A stretch of DNA of 64,000 bases from Armillaria gallica (taxonomy: Eukaryota; Basidiomycota; Agaricomycetes; Agaricales; Physalacriaceae), in the NCBI GenBank assembly GCA_037576215.1, contig JBANDB010000002.1, forward strand, positions 6,758,001-6,822,000. Reading direction: 5' to 3'. This document shows positions 23,641 through 34,691 of the stretch, piece by piece. Below the pieces are notes generated by a model that saw nothing but the letters and a program-made list of their open reading frames with translations, ran no database searches and was not told where the DNA came from. The stretch's first letter is position 1; each line of letters starts with the position of its first letter. Position numbers and translations under genes: made by a program.

Positions 23641-24246
23641 GGCTGAGAGGTGAGAAGGTTGTATGGGAGTATTTGGCGCTACCTGTTGGTATACAGGAAC
23701 CTCATTTCATACTAAGGAGTCATAGCTCATGCTAAAGGAATGGTCACGAAACTGGAGAAAAGATCCGACGGTGCAACGAGTCCAACTTCGCAGGGTCGTG
23801 GTTAACTGCATTCCAGACTGTATTCATTGGAGCGAGCGTACCTTGATATGGTGTTTTCATCTAAGAGTGTGTTTTACCTCGTAATCTGCCCTTCTTGGCC
23901 CTTTCCCTTCATCACGTTGATCTCAATCTTTCTCTGAAGAAAACTGATGATCAGATGCCTCATGTATTTTGGTACCGCCAAAACAGCTTATCCTATCCTC
24001 CTTTATGCCCCCTCGCTGTGAACAACGCAAATGTTGATGTGAATATTGATAACCAGCCTTAGGGACCGCAGGTTCATCCTCAATTGCTGAGGGCCCGAAG
24101 ATTTGGGTCTGTAGACCCACCTAGCCCGTACTCAAGTTGCGTTCCATTTATAATGCCAGACTTCTTATGATCACGGCATAGTTTTCCGAGTTCAAACCTT
24201 AGGCCATCGGATAACCCGGTCCGAAAACAACTCTCCTCGCCATCAG

Positions 24247-24935
24247 CTTGTCGACGAGGGATACTGTTACCACATACCTACCCACCTACCACACCCGACC
24301 CGTGGCCTTAGCTCATGGGGCAATTCATCCTCCCTTCTCTCGCTGGTTTCAATGAAATATAGTCATAGTCGGACATGCCACAGCTTCAAGCTGACCACTA
24401 TTCGACCCTTTCCCAAATTCTACACTTCCTTCTCCATGCCTCACCCACTTGCGTACAGCGATCCATAACATTCCCGTTTATATCCCAGCTCGGTGCTGTC
24501 CTTCTCAGCTAGCTAGAGCTCTCGACAGTCGCCCTCGCCTTCTTCATCCCTTGAAGTTGCTGAGTTTGAGCTGCCGGCGTATGCTATGGAGTGCATCCAT
24601 GCCTTGCCTACAGAGGTCGCTGTGTGTATTTATTAGCGGGTCTACCCTATCAACGCACCTGACAAGCGTCCGCTGTAGCTTATTGCTACGTTTCTAGGAA
24701 GCAATCCCACCAATGTTCGACCCTCAGGCTCCAGTGACTTCACTGGCAATGCCGCGTGATATTTCCAGCTTGCCCGTCGGGAAGGAGTATCGCTGATGAT
24801 CTGCCAGGTGCCGAGATCGCCTCTAGGACTGGCACGGCCATATTCTCGGATGCATCCAAGGACACTGTTGATAGTGGGGTAAAATACATCTACACTGGAA
24901 TGGTCATGGGGATTCTTAGTTTGAGTCCCAGGAAC
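24247..24935 (+). pseudogene. DUF3669 gene relic 1, with UbiA-adjacent tail
   Basis: This is a decayed relative of the intact gene at 52270-53269. Shared words are cctcacccacttgcgtacag..cgat, ctatggagtgcatccatg.cttgcctacagagg, atctgccaggtgccgagatcgc and ctcggatgcatccaa. The equivalent of MERIHSLPTEVSA is recognisable (MECIHALPTEVAV), but stops and indels interrupt it. Confidence 0.7.
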
Positions 24936-25149
24936 CTCTACAACGACGAACCACTCATACTCGACGTCGCCTCATAAGATCTTGGAGCACCTGTCCATTC
25001 AAGACCACCTTCCAGAATGTAGATGGGAACGGTGTATATTCCAAACAGGCTCCTCTTGGTGCAATGTCTCGTGAACTGCGGTGCTTGTCCGACATCGAGC
25101 TCGCCGATGAAGGTGAGTTTAGGGAGAAATCGTTCTCGTGCTGAGATCT

Positions 25150-25275
25150 CAGCGAGCGGGGAATTACTTACTACGGTGCTGTAGCACTTTCGGCCTTTGT
25201 TTTTTTCGAGGAACTCCTTGTGACGGATCTCTATAAGCCCGGGCAGTACGTGAAGATATTCCTTGTACATGCCGT
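25150..25275 (+). pseudogene. UbiA prenyltransferase fragment
   Basis: The fragment reads ...YYGAVALSAFVFFEELLVTD then LYKPGQYVKIFLVHAV in the plus direction. This matches residues near the C-terminus of the intact UbiA gene (YYVSVVLSAFVLLKELIVTD, DKPRQCMKFFLHTP). Only about 40 codons remain; the aspartate motifs are absent. Like the intact gene, it sits immediately beside, and convergent with, a regulator copy. This shows that UbiA belonged to the duplicated unit. Confidence 0.85.
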
Positions 25276-25563
25276 GTGGTCGTAAAACATCTAGTGTTTA
25301 AAACGCAATAAATCGCACCTGCCGACTCAGATATCGGACCGCAAATCTTAATAAACATTTTCATAGATCAGAAAGATCGCTACGATCATGACAGAAAAGT
25401 TCTACTATCGAGACAAGCTCAGACTCGTCTCGGCTTCCGGAATCATTGTGTGATAATATGACCAGTTGCTGGGCCAGCGTGGGTTGTATATTGTCCATGT
25501 TCGGAAGGATTTGTTCCAAACCATGTAAATCTTTGTCCACGAGCGAGTTAGGTAGTGTCTTGA

Positions 25564-28500
25564 CTATATTGCAAAGTAAGGAAAGACGTACCCAGGCATC
25601 ACTATCCCCCGCAGCCACTCAGGATCATTAAGTACTTGCATTGACGCAAGCACGTCATCTTCCATAGCCCTCTGGCTCTCCGCCTCGCTGCTCCCATTGA
25701 TATTCTCGCTCCCGTACGTGAAATGAAAGAACTCCGTGCCATTTGCAAACTCTATTGGCCGGATGTCGGCTGATTGAGTCGTCTGCGGCGTATAAGTCGG
25801 GATCTGGGATTCTGGCCGTTGGTAACCTGCAGAATCATATCCGCCTTTGTCTTGGAGCGCTAGAGATTCCTGGTATTCACCGCCATCTCCGTTCTTCTCT
25901 CCAACGATATTCCCAGTTACATCTATATTCCTTGGAGAGACGGTGTGTAAATTCCTGGAAACCATCCCCTGGGGACCGTTGTGTCGGTACTTGCTCAGCA
26001 AGGTAGCCAAGAATCTAGCATACAGCTTCGGCGTGTGTCGATCATCTACCGCAATGTCCGATGAGCTAAATTTATCAATCAATGTCATGATAAGATTGAC
26101 GCTTTCGTCTTCATCAGCTTTATCTAGGAGCGACGAAAATTCGGGTCGTAGGAGCTATTTGTCCCCATTAGGTCGGTAAAAATTAAGGTAGGACGACACG
26201 TACCTTGAACAAGAAGACAGATGCGAATGCGACACACATGAAATGACGATCTGGCGCATACCGCATAAATCCGCTGGACGCCAACTCCTCGTTCATGTAT
26301 CTGATTACCGACTTGGCGTATTCAAGACACTAAAAAAAATAATGTTATAGGCACGGTTCAGGAAAAACGGTGAGCGTCGAACCTTGCTAAAGAAATAATC
26401 ATACCAGGCTTCTACACCCGTATGAAATGCCTGATGGAAACCGAAAGAGAACATCACCAGCTTGTAATAGTATACATAACTGCACGCAAATTTGTGTCAA
26501 TGTTGCTCCTGGATTGACATAGATCTGAACTTACAAGCGTAACTGGCTGCACCTGAGTACAGTTCCACGGTGGGCTCCCCCTGCAGCGAATTTTCTTTTC
26601 CATTCCTCCTTATACACCTCTATCTCGAGATCATATCTCGTGGTAACGCTCCGCAAATCTACCCTCTCCGAGCCGCTTAGTCCGCTCTTATCTGAATAGA
26701 CCTCATTATGGAATCTCGCTACAATGCGCAAGAGTGAATTGTGCGCGCACAGGTGTACATCGTAGTCGAGATTATACTGGGATTTCTTATACCATTCCTC
26801 CGAATGGAGGATAATCGTATCCTCCTTCATTATCCAAGGCCTTCCAAATTGTACAGCTGTCGCTTGGTCGAAGTTAAAGCATAGTAGCCAGACGCGGACT
26901 CTATTGAGAGCCTCGCGTTCCTGTGTCTCGTTCGCTGACTCAGTGCTTGGTGATCGATACAGGCGTAGATCAGTCGCCATGCTGCTGAGAAGTTAGAAAA
27001 TAAGATAACAGGACGTGATGAACATGCCTGATAGCCACACCCGTATATAACCAGCTCAGGTCTCTATCCCAGCTCCTTTCAGGAACGGCGTAAATACTCA
27101 TCAATATATAGGCCTGGCATAGCTCGACGCTTTTCATTTCGTCTTGAACGAGGGCATTCGCAGCCGAATGTTTCGCGAAGCGCATTGCTATCGGGTAAAT
27201 GCTTGATTTTGGAGGATGATATCGAGATGCTATGGCACAGATTACTGTGAAAAGAACAGGGCATCGGGCCAAAGTTGATTTTGGAGTAAGCAAGATCGGA
27301 TCGAGGATGGATATGAAGGGCTAAGTGATCATGAGCGTGCCATATTGAAACGAAGCTGCCGTTCTCACATTGATATATGTATAGAAGCTTAAAACCAGAA
27401 AGTAGGTCAGAAAAACGCAAAAAAAGGAAACGGAGGAGAAACTTTACATGTCAAACAATCGCTCAGCGTCTTCCAGTGTCACAAGCCCGAGAACCAGTAT
27501 ATCTGGGGGATCAAGCTCCTTTGCATAACCTATATTAAATCCTAGACAGGGAAATCCGATCGTGATTTTAAGCCTAGTAGGTGCACGACAACGATGAAAC
27601 GAACCCTGCTCTGAGGAGCCTTTACGTGCCTCGGAAGCGACATCGCACTGAACATTTTTGCATTCCTTTTTGGTTTCCTCCCGACTCGAAGACCTCAAAT
27701 TTGGGATGAGTTCGACAGGAACATTTGAGAACTCGTCAAGCGAAGCCTACGTCTGCTCGTGTTCGTGTACTTCCCAATCGCCATGGGTAAGTGGGTCACG
27801 TTGTTCTTTCTCTCCGCGGACCAAGCTAAACGAGCTTCCTGCACTTATTCGTTTCCTGGAGTTGAGACGATCGAGCCAGGCAACGACATTAGGATTGTTG
27901 GCGTCCAAGGGCGATATAGATTTAAGGTATTCGTCAATTGGATGAGGTGTCGCAAGATAGGGATTATAGAGTTGCTTGAGGAGACTTTCAATGACAGCGT
28001 CTTTTAGCCGGATTTCGGCCAGAAGGCGGTCGCGCTTGCTGTCGCCCGATCAGAGCGTGCTTTCAGGAATACACATATATACAAGTGACTTACTAAACCT
28101 TTGGTTTTGGGGCCTCGACGACACACTTATAACCTTTGGGCTTGCATCGTTTGCATGCTTTTTCGTCGGGTGGAAAGTCACATTTCATCTTGATTTTTTT
28201 GCATTGAATGCATGCACCGCCGGGTCGGCGCCTAACGACATCATCGTCGCTGTTATTAGACTTGTCCTCCCAGTTCTTCACGGTCGGGCGCTTCTTCTTG
28301 TCCAGAGTCGGCTTCTGTGGCTGCTTCGCTGACGACACAGTGGGAAGATAATTCTGATACCTGACGTGGACTGGAAGCTGGTCGTGATTATTGTAGCTGT
28401 CCTGCTGCTGCTCCCTCGGAAGCTGGTCATGGTCTTGTTGAGTTGGCTGCCATTGCGGTCCATTATCATAGATGTTAATGGATTGCTGGTACCAGAGGCC

Positions 28501-28569
28501 GTAGGCATCATGAGGCGGTTGCAGAAGCTCAGAATGGGCATAGTAGAAGGAGGAGGTGGGACCAGTCAT
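25564..28569 (-). pseudogene. Zn(II)2Cys6 transcription factor, copy B1, with premature stop
   Basis: It has the same architecture as copy A1. Exon 1 is 28569-28094 with the zinc cluster CIQCKKIKMKC...CKRCKPKGYKC. The regulatory-domain exon (LARCPVLFTVICAIASRYHP, MKSVELCQAYILMSIYA) begins at about 27323, and the last exon ends near 25564. The 19-nt microexon and the other splice sites are conserved. In exon 2 a TAG at 27747-27749 interrupts the frame after the linker (EVHEHEQ region), and normal coding sequence resumes after it. Beyond the last exon a conserved C-terminal-like frame continues (TLPNSLVDKDLHGLEQILPN, down to 25361). Most other exons remain open, so the loss is recent. The product would be a DNA-binding domain without its regulatory half if transcribed. 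Confidence 0.8.
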
Positions 28570-29939
28570 CGTGACAGCCACGATGTCAACCTGGGGCTTG
28601 TGTCTTAAAGTCTCTTCCCCCGGCGAACTAGCCGATGTAATTACGGATTTTGGAGCTTCCCGGTTAAGTTGAATAAGGTGTATGAAAGCCTCCGACAATA
28701 CGGAGAGGAAGATCGGAATCTGAGTCATCCAACAGACTGGTGACCGAACTGTTACAACATTAGTTTTTGGCGCTTATGGCTACTCGGTTCTGGAGGAAAT
28801 CCGACATGTTGGGTTTATTTCCTCCCTGGTTCAGAAGAAGACATAAAGAATGAGCGGAATGGCCGATAGTAACATCCTTGAGACGACTATTGTCACTGAT
28901 GTAGTAAGCGCGAATTCTCCATTGGCGCCTACGAACCTGTCGCGTGCGGGAGCTAGAATCTGCAATGCATGCGGCGCCAGTGACATATGCAATGGAAGCT
29001 TTATCCACACCCATAGAATACACTCACTGGAATCTGGATGGGGCCTGCTTTTTTTGGTGCCATTCGGAGAAGTTTGAAACCTTAAATGAAGTTCGGCGGT
29101 TTGATGACCGCCGGCACCGGACATTCCAGATATATATAAGAGCGTAGCGGATTCTCTGCAATGCGAATGGTTGGACTTGATTGGGATTGGATAGAGTACT
29201 ATAGGATATACATCAAGATAAGTTTCCTCGGGGATTGCCGAACGTAAGCCTCGCCCCATTTATAAGGTTAGGGTCACACCAAAATCTCGTGACTTTGTTC
29301 GGGCCGCCTTCCTTCCGCAATCTTTTCCAAATCTTTTCTTAGCCAATTCTCAGCTGTTTTCTTCATATATCGGTACCATGCCTCTTACCTACAGACAGCC
29401 AACCTTAGGCCTCAAGGCCTTGAATCTCACCTGAGCGTCTCAAAACATCAGCGCTTAAGGTGTTATCTTCCTCGCCTCGCTACACCTTGCATTTCATGAA
29501 TTCATCAGTACTTCTCGCGCTACCCGGATGCTAGGGTTTAGTCAATTCGAAGCTCAAACTTACCCGGTTTGTGCTACCGAGTATCACGACCATGGGTTGA
29601 CTGGCATGACTGGCTGATCTATCACCACATTTTGCTTGGGAGAAAATGCAACAAATTTCCAACACGGTAGTGGTTGAAACTCAGGATAAGGTAATTTTCC
29701 GTCTCTTTGGGTATAACTTGAGCTCAGTATTTCGGCATTAAATTAGGGACTCGACTTGTACGGCCGCCTCACCACTGTTACAGGTTCAAAGACTTTACCG
29801 GCTTCCTTACCTTGTGGAATTCTCTGTACAATATCCTTTCTCGCACGGTTACGCCAGAGCTGGAACAGTATAATCAAGCAGTGATTCTGTTTTCTCTCAT
29901 TATCATAGTCGTGTCTTTTGCGGTGAAAGACTAAAAAAC
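28570..29939. other. Flank of regulator B1
   Basis: No intact gene. The stretch aatgagcggaatggccgata near 28850 matches the flanks of A1 (19549) and A2 (38474). The segment 29290-29650 matches parts of 21690-21910, 40500-40900 and 49890-50150 (tgcttcacctcgctacac-type words). These are conserved spacer pieces of the repeated block. Confidence 0.5.
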
Positions 29940-30800
29940 CCCTGTAAAGAACCTAATCGGACGGCACGAGGACGGCGAGGAAATTGGGACAGCTCAATGA
30001 AGCAATCCGCAAGCATTGCACCGACTTGCATTACGTGGATCACAGAGAACATGACGACCGTAAGCGAGTTCATTCAAACTACCGGTATGTACTGATCCAT
30101 TTTTACGGTTATCCTGGCTCGCATCCTAAAGCTCGAATAGACGCATACTACTTAAACCCAAGGAATCATGACTGCCGGCTTCAGATTGATTCTTTACCTT
30201 CAAGGCCTTCACTACTATGCGCAAGATCGGGTCTACGCCTGAGGATGACCATTTCATTTCATTTAAATTATTCTCCAAATTGCGTTTGCTACGAAAAGTC
30301 TGCTCTTCATCGCCGCTTCACGGACAGTGCTTTCCGTAGTGGACCTGAGTGTCAAGGAGCTGAACAAAATCGACCTGGCTAGCTCTATTATTCAGGTACC
30401 GGCATTGCATTTTACCGGTAACAAGCACCACGCTGACTATCGTTATTTGCAAGGGTTCAAACTACTTGTTCTGCGTAGTCGCTATGTGAAGTTATCCGAC
30501 CCAGAGTCGTCCGGTTTGCTGTTGTTCCGTGACGACTAGGATATTCGTCGTTCGTTAATTATTAACACGAACCTTGCTTGGATTCCCTCTATGTCCTGAA
30601 GTACCGCTCCTTATCTGAAGCCGCTGTTCTGGTCTTCCTCGTCGCTTTTACCGCCGCGATTTTTCGACAAGGGGGCCCACAAACGGGGAAAGCACCCACC
30701 AGACGTAAGTATTTCCGGTCGCTCTATGTTCTGCATGGAGCTTACTTCAGTCTATAGTAGCCAGCGTGGCGGGAGTTGTTTATGTCACGCAACCCTTTGG
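29940..30800 (+). pseudogene. EamA/DMT transporter relic 2 (a type)
   Basis: Recognisable exon pieces: VVDLSVKELNKIDLASSII near 30330-30395 (intact protein: EASIKQMSKLDPELSTLE) and YVLKYRSLSEAAVLVFLVAF then TAAIFRQGG near 30590-30670 (intact: YYSLKYLSLSEVTVLIFLAPF). Later, TQPFGPNSQGAC-like text replaces the exon 5 motif. Frames are broken between the pieces. Confidence 0.7.
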
Positions 30801-31209
30801 TCCGAACAGCCAAGGAGCATGTTATAGAACTGGATGACCGGCGGCCTTTGGAAGCACGTCCATTTTTGCCATCCTTATCCCTATCCGAGAAACTGTTACA
30901 AGGCCGCCTGGAGCGAGTTGTGTAAATTTATCATGCAAGAGTTGCATATCCTCAGGGCCACACAGATGCGGAGCATTGCATATGCGCTGCTCACACGGAC
31001 CATACACGAGCCTGTCGAATGAAATCTCGTGTTGAGGAGCTTCTAGAGCGAAGCGGGGAGCTGTTGGTCGCAGAGCTCCGGGGCTCCCGGTGGGTCAAAT
31101 GACTTCGTTTCACTGGGGGCTTTTCATCCTGTTCTCTTACCAACTCTCTATCATGAAGGGTTACCTCGTCGTATTTCGATGCTCTGTGACGAACGGCGAG
31201 AAATGTTAG

Positions 31210-31445
31210 CTTCGCTACACGTCTGTTACTTCCTTCATCGCTTCCAAGGAAGTACAGTCAGAGCCTCGCACCGCAACTTCAAGTCGAGTACGACACCCGT
31301 GAGCGAATACACGAATCTTGTCATCCCAACTCTTTCTTCTCTCTGCCTCGCCACCTGTATACAACAACCCTCACGATTCCCATTCATCTCGTAGCCCGGC
31401 GCAGCCCCCTTCTCGTCCAGTAATTACAGGTCTCACCAGTCGCAA
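31210..31445 (+). pseudogene. DUF3669 gene relic 2 (5' part only)
   Basis: The sequence matches the first exon of the intact gene at 52270: ttccaaggaagt.cagtcagag, gcaacttcaag.cgagt.cgacac, catcccaactctttcttctct, cctcgccac and ccccttctcgtccagt. It stops at the equivalent of the first donor site, after which sequence homologous to the UbiA-upstream block begins. The start codon region and the last two exons are missing. Confidence 0.75.
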
Positions 31446-31476
31446 GAAGGTGCCTCGACAATTTTCCTCGCGGAAA

Positions 31477-31855
31477 AAAGGATACCTCTTGGATACTAGA
31501 TAGTCCCCGTGGATTGGGATGAAGTCCAATGGACGGTGGCTCCACATATATCTCCGGATGTTTTATAGCGCGTCTACAACGTCGCCGTCGGCAAACTTGT
31601 CAAGCTTACTCTACCTTTCCAGGAGATGTTTCGTTTCTTTACACCTCGAGGCGAATTTGGTGCCACACATATAGCGGCCAAGAATACCCCCTATGATGAC
31701 GTAGTTCCCCATTTGGGTATCACCGCTCAGTCGGAGGATCTTAAAGACGAAGGCGATCGCGTAACCGCGTGAGGGAAATCTCACCTCGATCGGCCAATGG
31801 TAGCTCAACAATTGACCATAAATCTAAGATTCAGGCCGTCCTCGATCAAATTCCA
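31477..31855. repeat. Duplicated block (partner at 13575-13935)
   Basis: This is the second copy of the segment lying upstream of the intact UbiA gene. It places a UbiA-side boundary directly after DUF3669 relic 2, but no UbiA coding sequence follows here. Shared words include ggatacct.ttggatact.gatag, gaggatctt.aaagac.aaggcgatcg and gagattcaggccgtcctcga variants. Confidence 0.65.
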
Positions 31856-32829
31856 TTAACGAAGAGCCGTGGACCGTTGACGTTGCAAGCAAGAAAGGGA
31901 CATTTTCCAACCCATTCACTTCTCTCAATTGCGAGGTCATACATGCCTGTTATTGTTAACGCAATCCGATAAGACGGGAAGGCGCGATCGGATGGACTCT
32001 GGAGTGTGTAACTACGTCGGCATAACCATGAGCAAGGGATGTAGTTCAAGGCGAGCTAGAGCCAGCGACGTCGTTTCTTAATTGCCTCTACAGCTGTTGT
32101 GACTCCTCATTGACGCGATCGGATGAGCATCGGCCGTCAACGTCGACATATATTGGGCGGTATAAAGATTGAAGGGTATGAGCAATGTCACCCCGCCACT
32201 CCCTCTTGTCCAGGGTCCGAAGAGTTCTGCAAGTGTTGATACCCAAGGGAGCGAGCCTGGATGAGGACTGGCGTTCTGAGAGGAGTCGTGCCAAAAATCG
32301 ATGGGCAAGTACTAGTAGCCTCCGATATCGTATTGGTGTCAAAATTATTGTCATTGGAGAGTTTACAGTGAGCATCTTACATGAGATGATGGATGAAGCC
32401 AATCTCAACTTTTCTAGGCGTTGGTGCTAGAAATCTGCAGTGATGATGATGATTTGCGCTCCGTAAGTGAAGATATAGAGTCGACGCGAGCACAATAAAT
32501 GGATATACCAGTACACGGGTGAATGACGCCCAGGTAGTGTTACATTGCAAGGTAACATTACAGACCCTCAAGGCTTTCTTTACGAATTCGCATTGAATTG
32601 AGTGTGAGCAGAAGATGTCGGTGGCAGTAGAGCAGGAGACTATGCCTAAGATTGAACGTATGCCATCTGTCCATTCAAGTGGGGCGACGTAGGGGATGAT
32701 TTGGGGTCACTTGCCGAATATCAAGGCCTAGGGATGGAAGGCACATCATTACGGTAATATCTGTACGAGCAGACGCAGATGCAGGTACCCTATTTTTTCC
32801 GAAGTTGATTGATCAGTAAGCTTTGACGG
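31856..32829. other. Gene-free stretch
   Basis: No gene could be supported. At the place where a UbiA copy would be expected (by analogy with 13935-15394), there is unrelated sequence. Confidence 0.4.
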
Positions 32830-33300
32830 CTATGACCAAGGACCGTCGTCGTCGCAGTGCATATAAATGCCTGCTGGAGACCATAGTGCGCCGCCGTAGG
32901 CATGTTCAAAATCCATGATCTGAAGATCTACGAAGTGTACATCATCTAGATGGGCATGCGCGGAAATCCGACCCGAGTCGGAGGATGTCCCAGACACTTG
33001 GGGACGTGTCGTGACCGGCCTCGGAGGATTCCAATGTTCGTAATACCCATCTTGGCTCAAACTCATCCCCGCATACAGCCGACGGAGCCCATCGAAGAGG
33101 GGGAAGCTGCTCCCTGAAAGGAAAGCGTTAGTGAGACCAGAGCGGCCTCAGCTATTGCACAACGTAGTATGAATAGGTTATTCATTCCGTGAAATCTTTG
33201 TCGGAACCGTTCTGCGAATCATGGAGGATGTCAAAATCTTCCATCCATTCTCGAAAACGCTCATCCCAAAGTAAACGGTAAAATGAAAGTCTTGAGAAGA
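32830..33300 (-). CDS. Unrecognised minus-strand gene piece, at least two exons
   Basis: On the minus strand, coding-like text runs from about 33300 (FYRLLWDERFREWMEDFDIL) to the stop at 33192-33194 or a donor near it. After a plausible acceptor (ctttcag at about 33119), a second frame (GSSFPLFDGLRRLYAGM...) runs to a stop at 32830-32832, ending YMHCDDDGPWS. More coding-like pieces lie upstream to about 33530 (WLRVDPKTWVHSISEWV, WFNAGGGLWNID), but I could not join them in frame. No family was recognised, and it may be a relic. It has no counterpart that I noticed in the other repeat units. Confidence 0.3.
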
Positions 33301-34691
33301 CTGCGAGACCGATCAGTCGGGAGGATCTAAAGATCGGCAGGGTCCTTCCAATCAGGATGACGCGATTATTATTAGGTGATCTGTGGAGTAAGTAAATAGT
33401 TCGACTTGCCCATCAATATTCCACAACCCTCCACCGGCGTTAAACCAGCCGAACCGCGTACTGAATAATATCAGAGTCGGGTGCGACCCATTCCGAAATG
33501 CTGTGTACCCAGGTTTTCGGGTCTACTCTGAGCCAAGTTTTGGTGGATAGTCCGACAACGGCGACAACTCCCCGTGCCGTGAATCATCCACGTGTAACTT
33601 CACGTTACACATGGTACGCGTTTTTTTTGCTCCTTCCAAGCTCCTTTCATGCATCAGTTCATAACACTCAATGCACTCTGATGACACTATGACTCTCTTA
33701 TACCACCAATAATAATCAATCATTGACTTGTCATCGACTCAGAACCTCGAAGGTCGGCCAGGCTCTCTGACATTTCGATATTCAACTCTTGAGGTAGCGA
33801 CGACAACTGCAACGGTGACACCCGTGCCAGTCCGATATGTACTTTCAAAGCTCAATACGATTTCGATTAATACGGGCCCTCCTGGTGATAGGAGCGGTAG
33901 GTTGCGAAACATGGTAAGCTCCTGCTTCTGCGCGCTATATCCCGTCTTCCTAACTTTCGTAGATTCACTCTGGGTGCCTCAGAGCTCTTCCTATGTGATG
34001 TAAAATATTGAATACTGAAAATTGAGCCCACGTCTCGGGGTTCAAAGGATAAGCAATTATTTCGGCTTTGTTTGCGGATAGTCTACCATTTTTTTAAGGT
34101 CTAATATTGTCATTGTATGTCCACTCTCTTCAGTTAAAATCAAAAATTTATCATCTATCTCTGAATCCGTTCGTGAAAATGGCTATGGTTATGCTCTCCG
34201 CGATCAAATCGTGATGGAAATACAGGGTCTAGGTATATGTCCTCGCTCTCCTCCTTTTCGCTCGCCAACGGAGTACCTATTGGCACTAGTGGTTCTCTTC
34301 TTGCAAGCGCGGAGCACGACATCAAGATGAGGAGGAGGCTACACAGTGCCAGGTGTAGCAGCGGTCTTGACAAGATACGTATAATGATGTATGTGACGGG
34401 TTGACCAGGGGGATCTGTAGTCGTAATAAGTGTATGGCTATTTTATTTCCTTTTCGTTTGGCTGACTTACTTGGAGTAGAGGTGAAGACGGCATATCCTC
34501 ACATAAGAGGTATGTATCTTCGCCTTTGAACTTGAGTCTGATGCTGAACACTCGGAAGACATATTCACGGACTAGGGTGACAGCTACAATTCCACACTGA
34601 CATAAGGGTTCTACTACGAACTTAGTGCCTACACTCGCTGCATCATCCTATAATAAATATGATTAGTCACCGGTGCAGCGTAATTTGCAGA
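33301..34691. other. Mostly gene-free stretch with a hairpin
   Basis: No supported gene apart from possible upstream exons of the previous entry. An 11-bp inverted repeat lies at 33589-33613 (arms ccacgtgtaac and gttacacatgg, 3-nt loop, one G-T pair). A short frame at 33728-34003 has no recognisable domain. Confidence 0.35.

Noticed and set aside
24938..25270. 110-codon minus-strand frame
   Set aside because: It is antisense to the UbiA fragment and to the end of the DUF3669 relic.
25361..25618. Separate small minus-strand gene (85 codons)
   Set aside because: It overlaps the end of regulator B1 and is the conserved tail frame seen after the other copies, so it is more likely the end of that gene than an independent one.
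28366..28608. Plus-strand hydrophobic frames opposite exon 1 of the regulators (also near 37471 and 48508)
   Set aside because: They are antisense to the Gln-rich N-terminal region (CAG repeats read as Leu/Val-rich on the other strand), so apparent membrane proteins here are artefacts.
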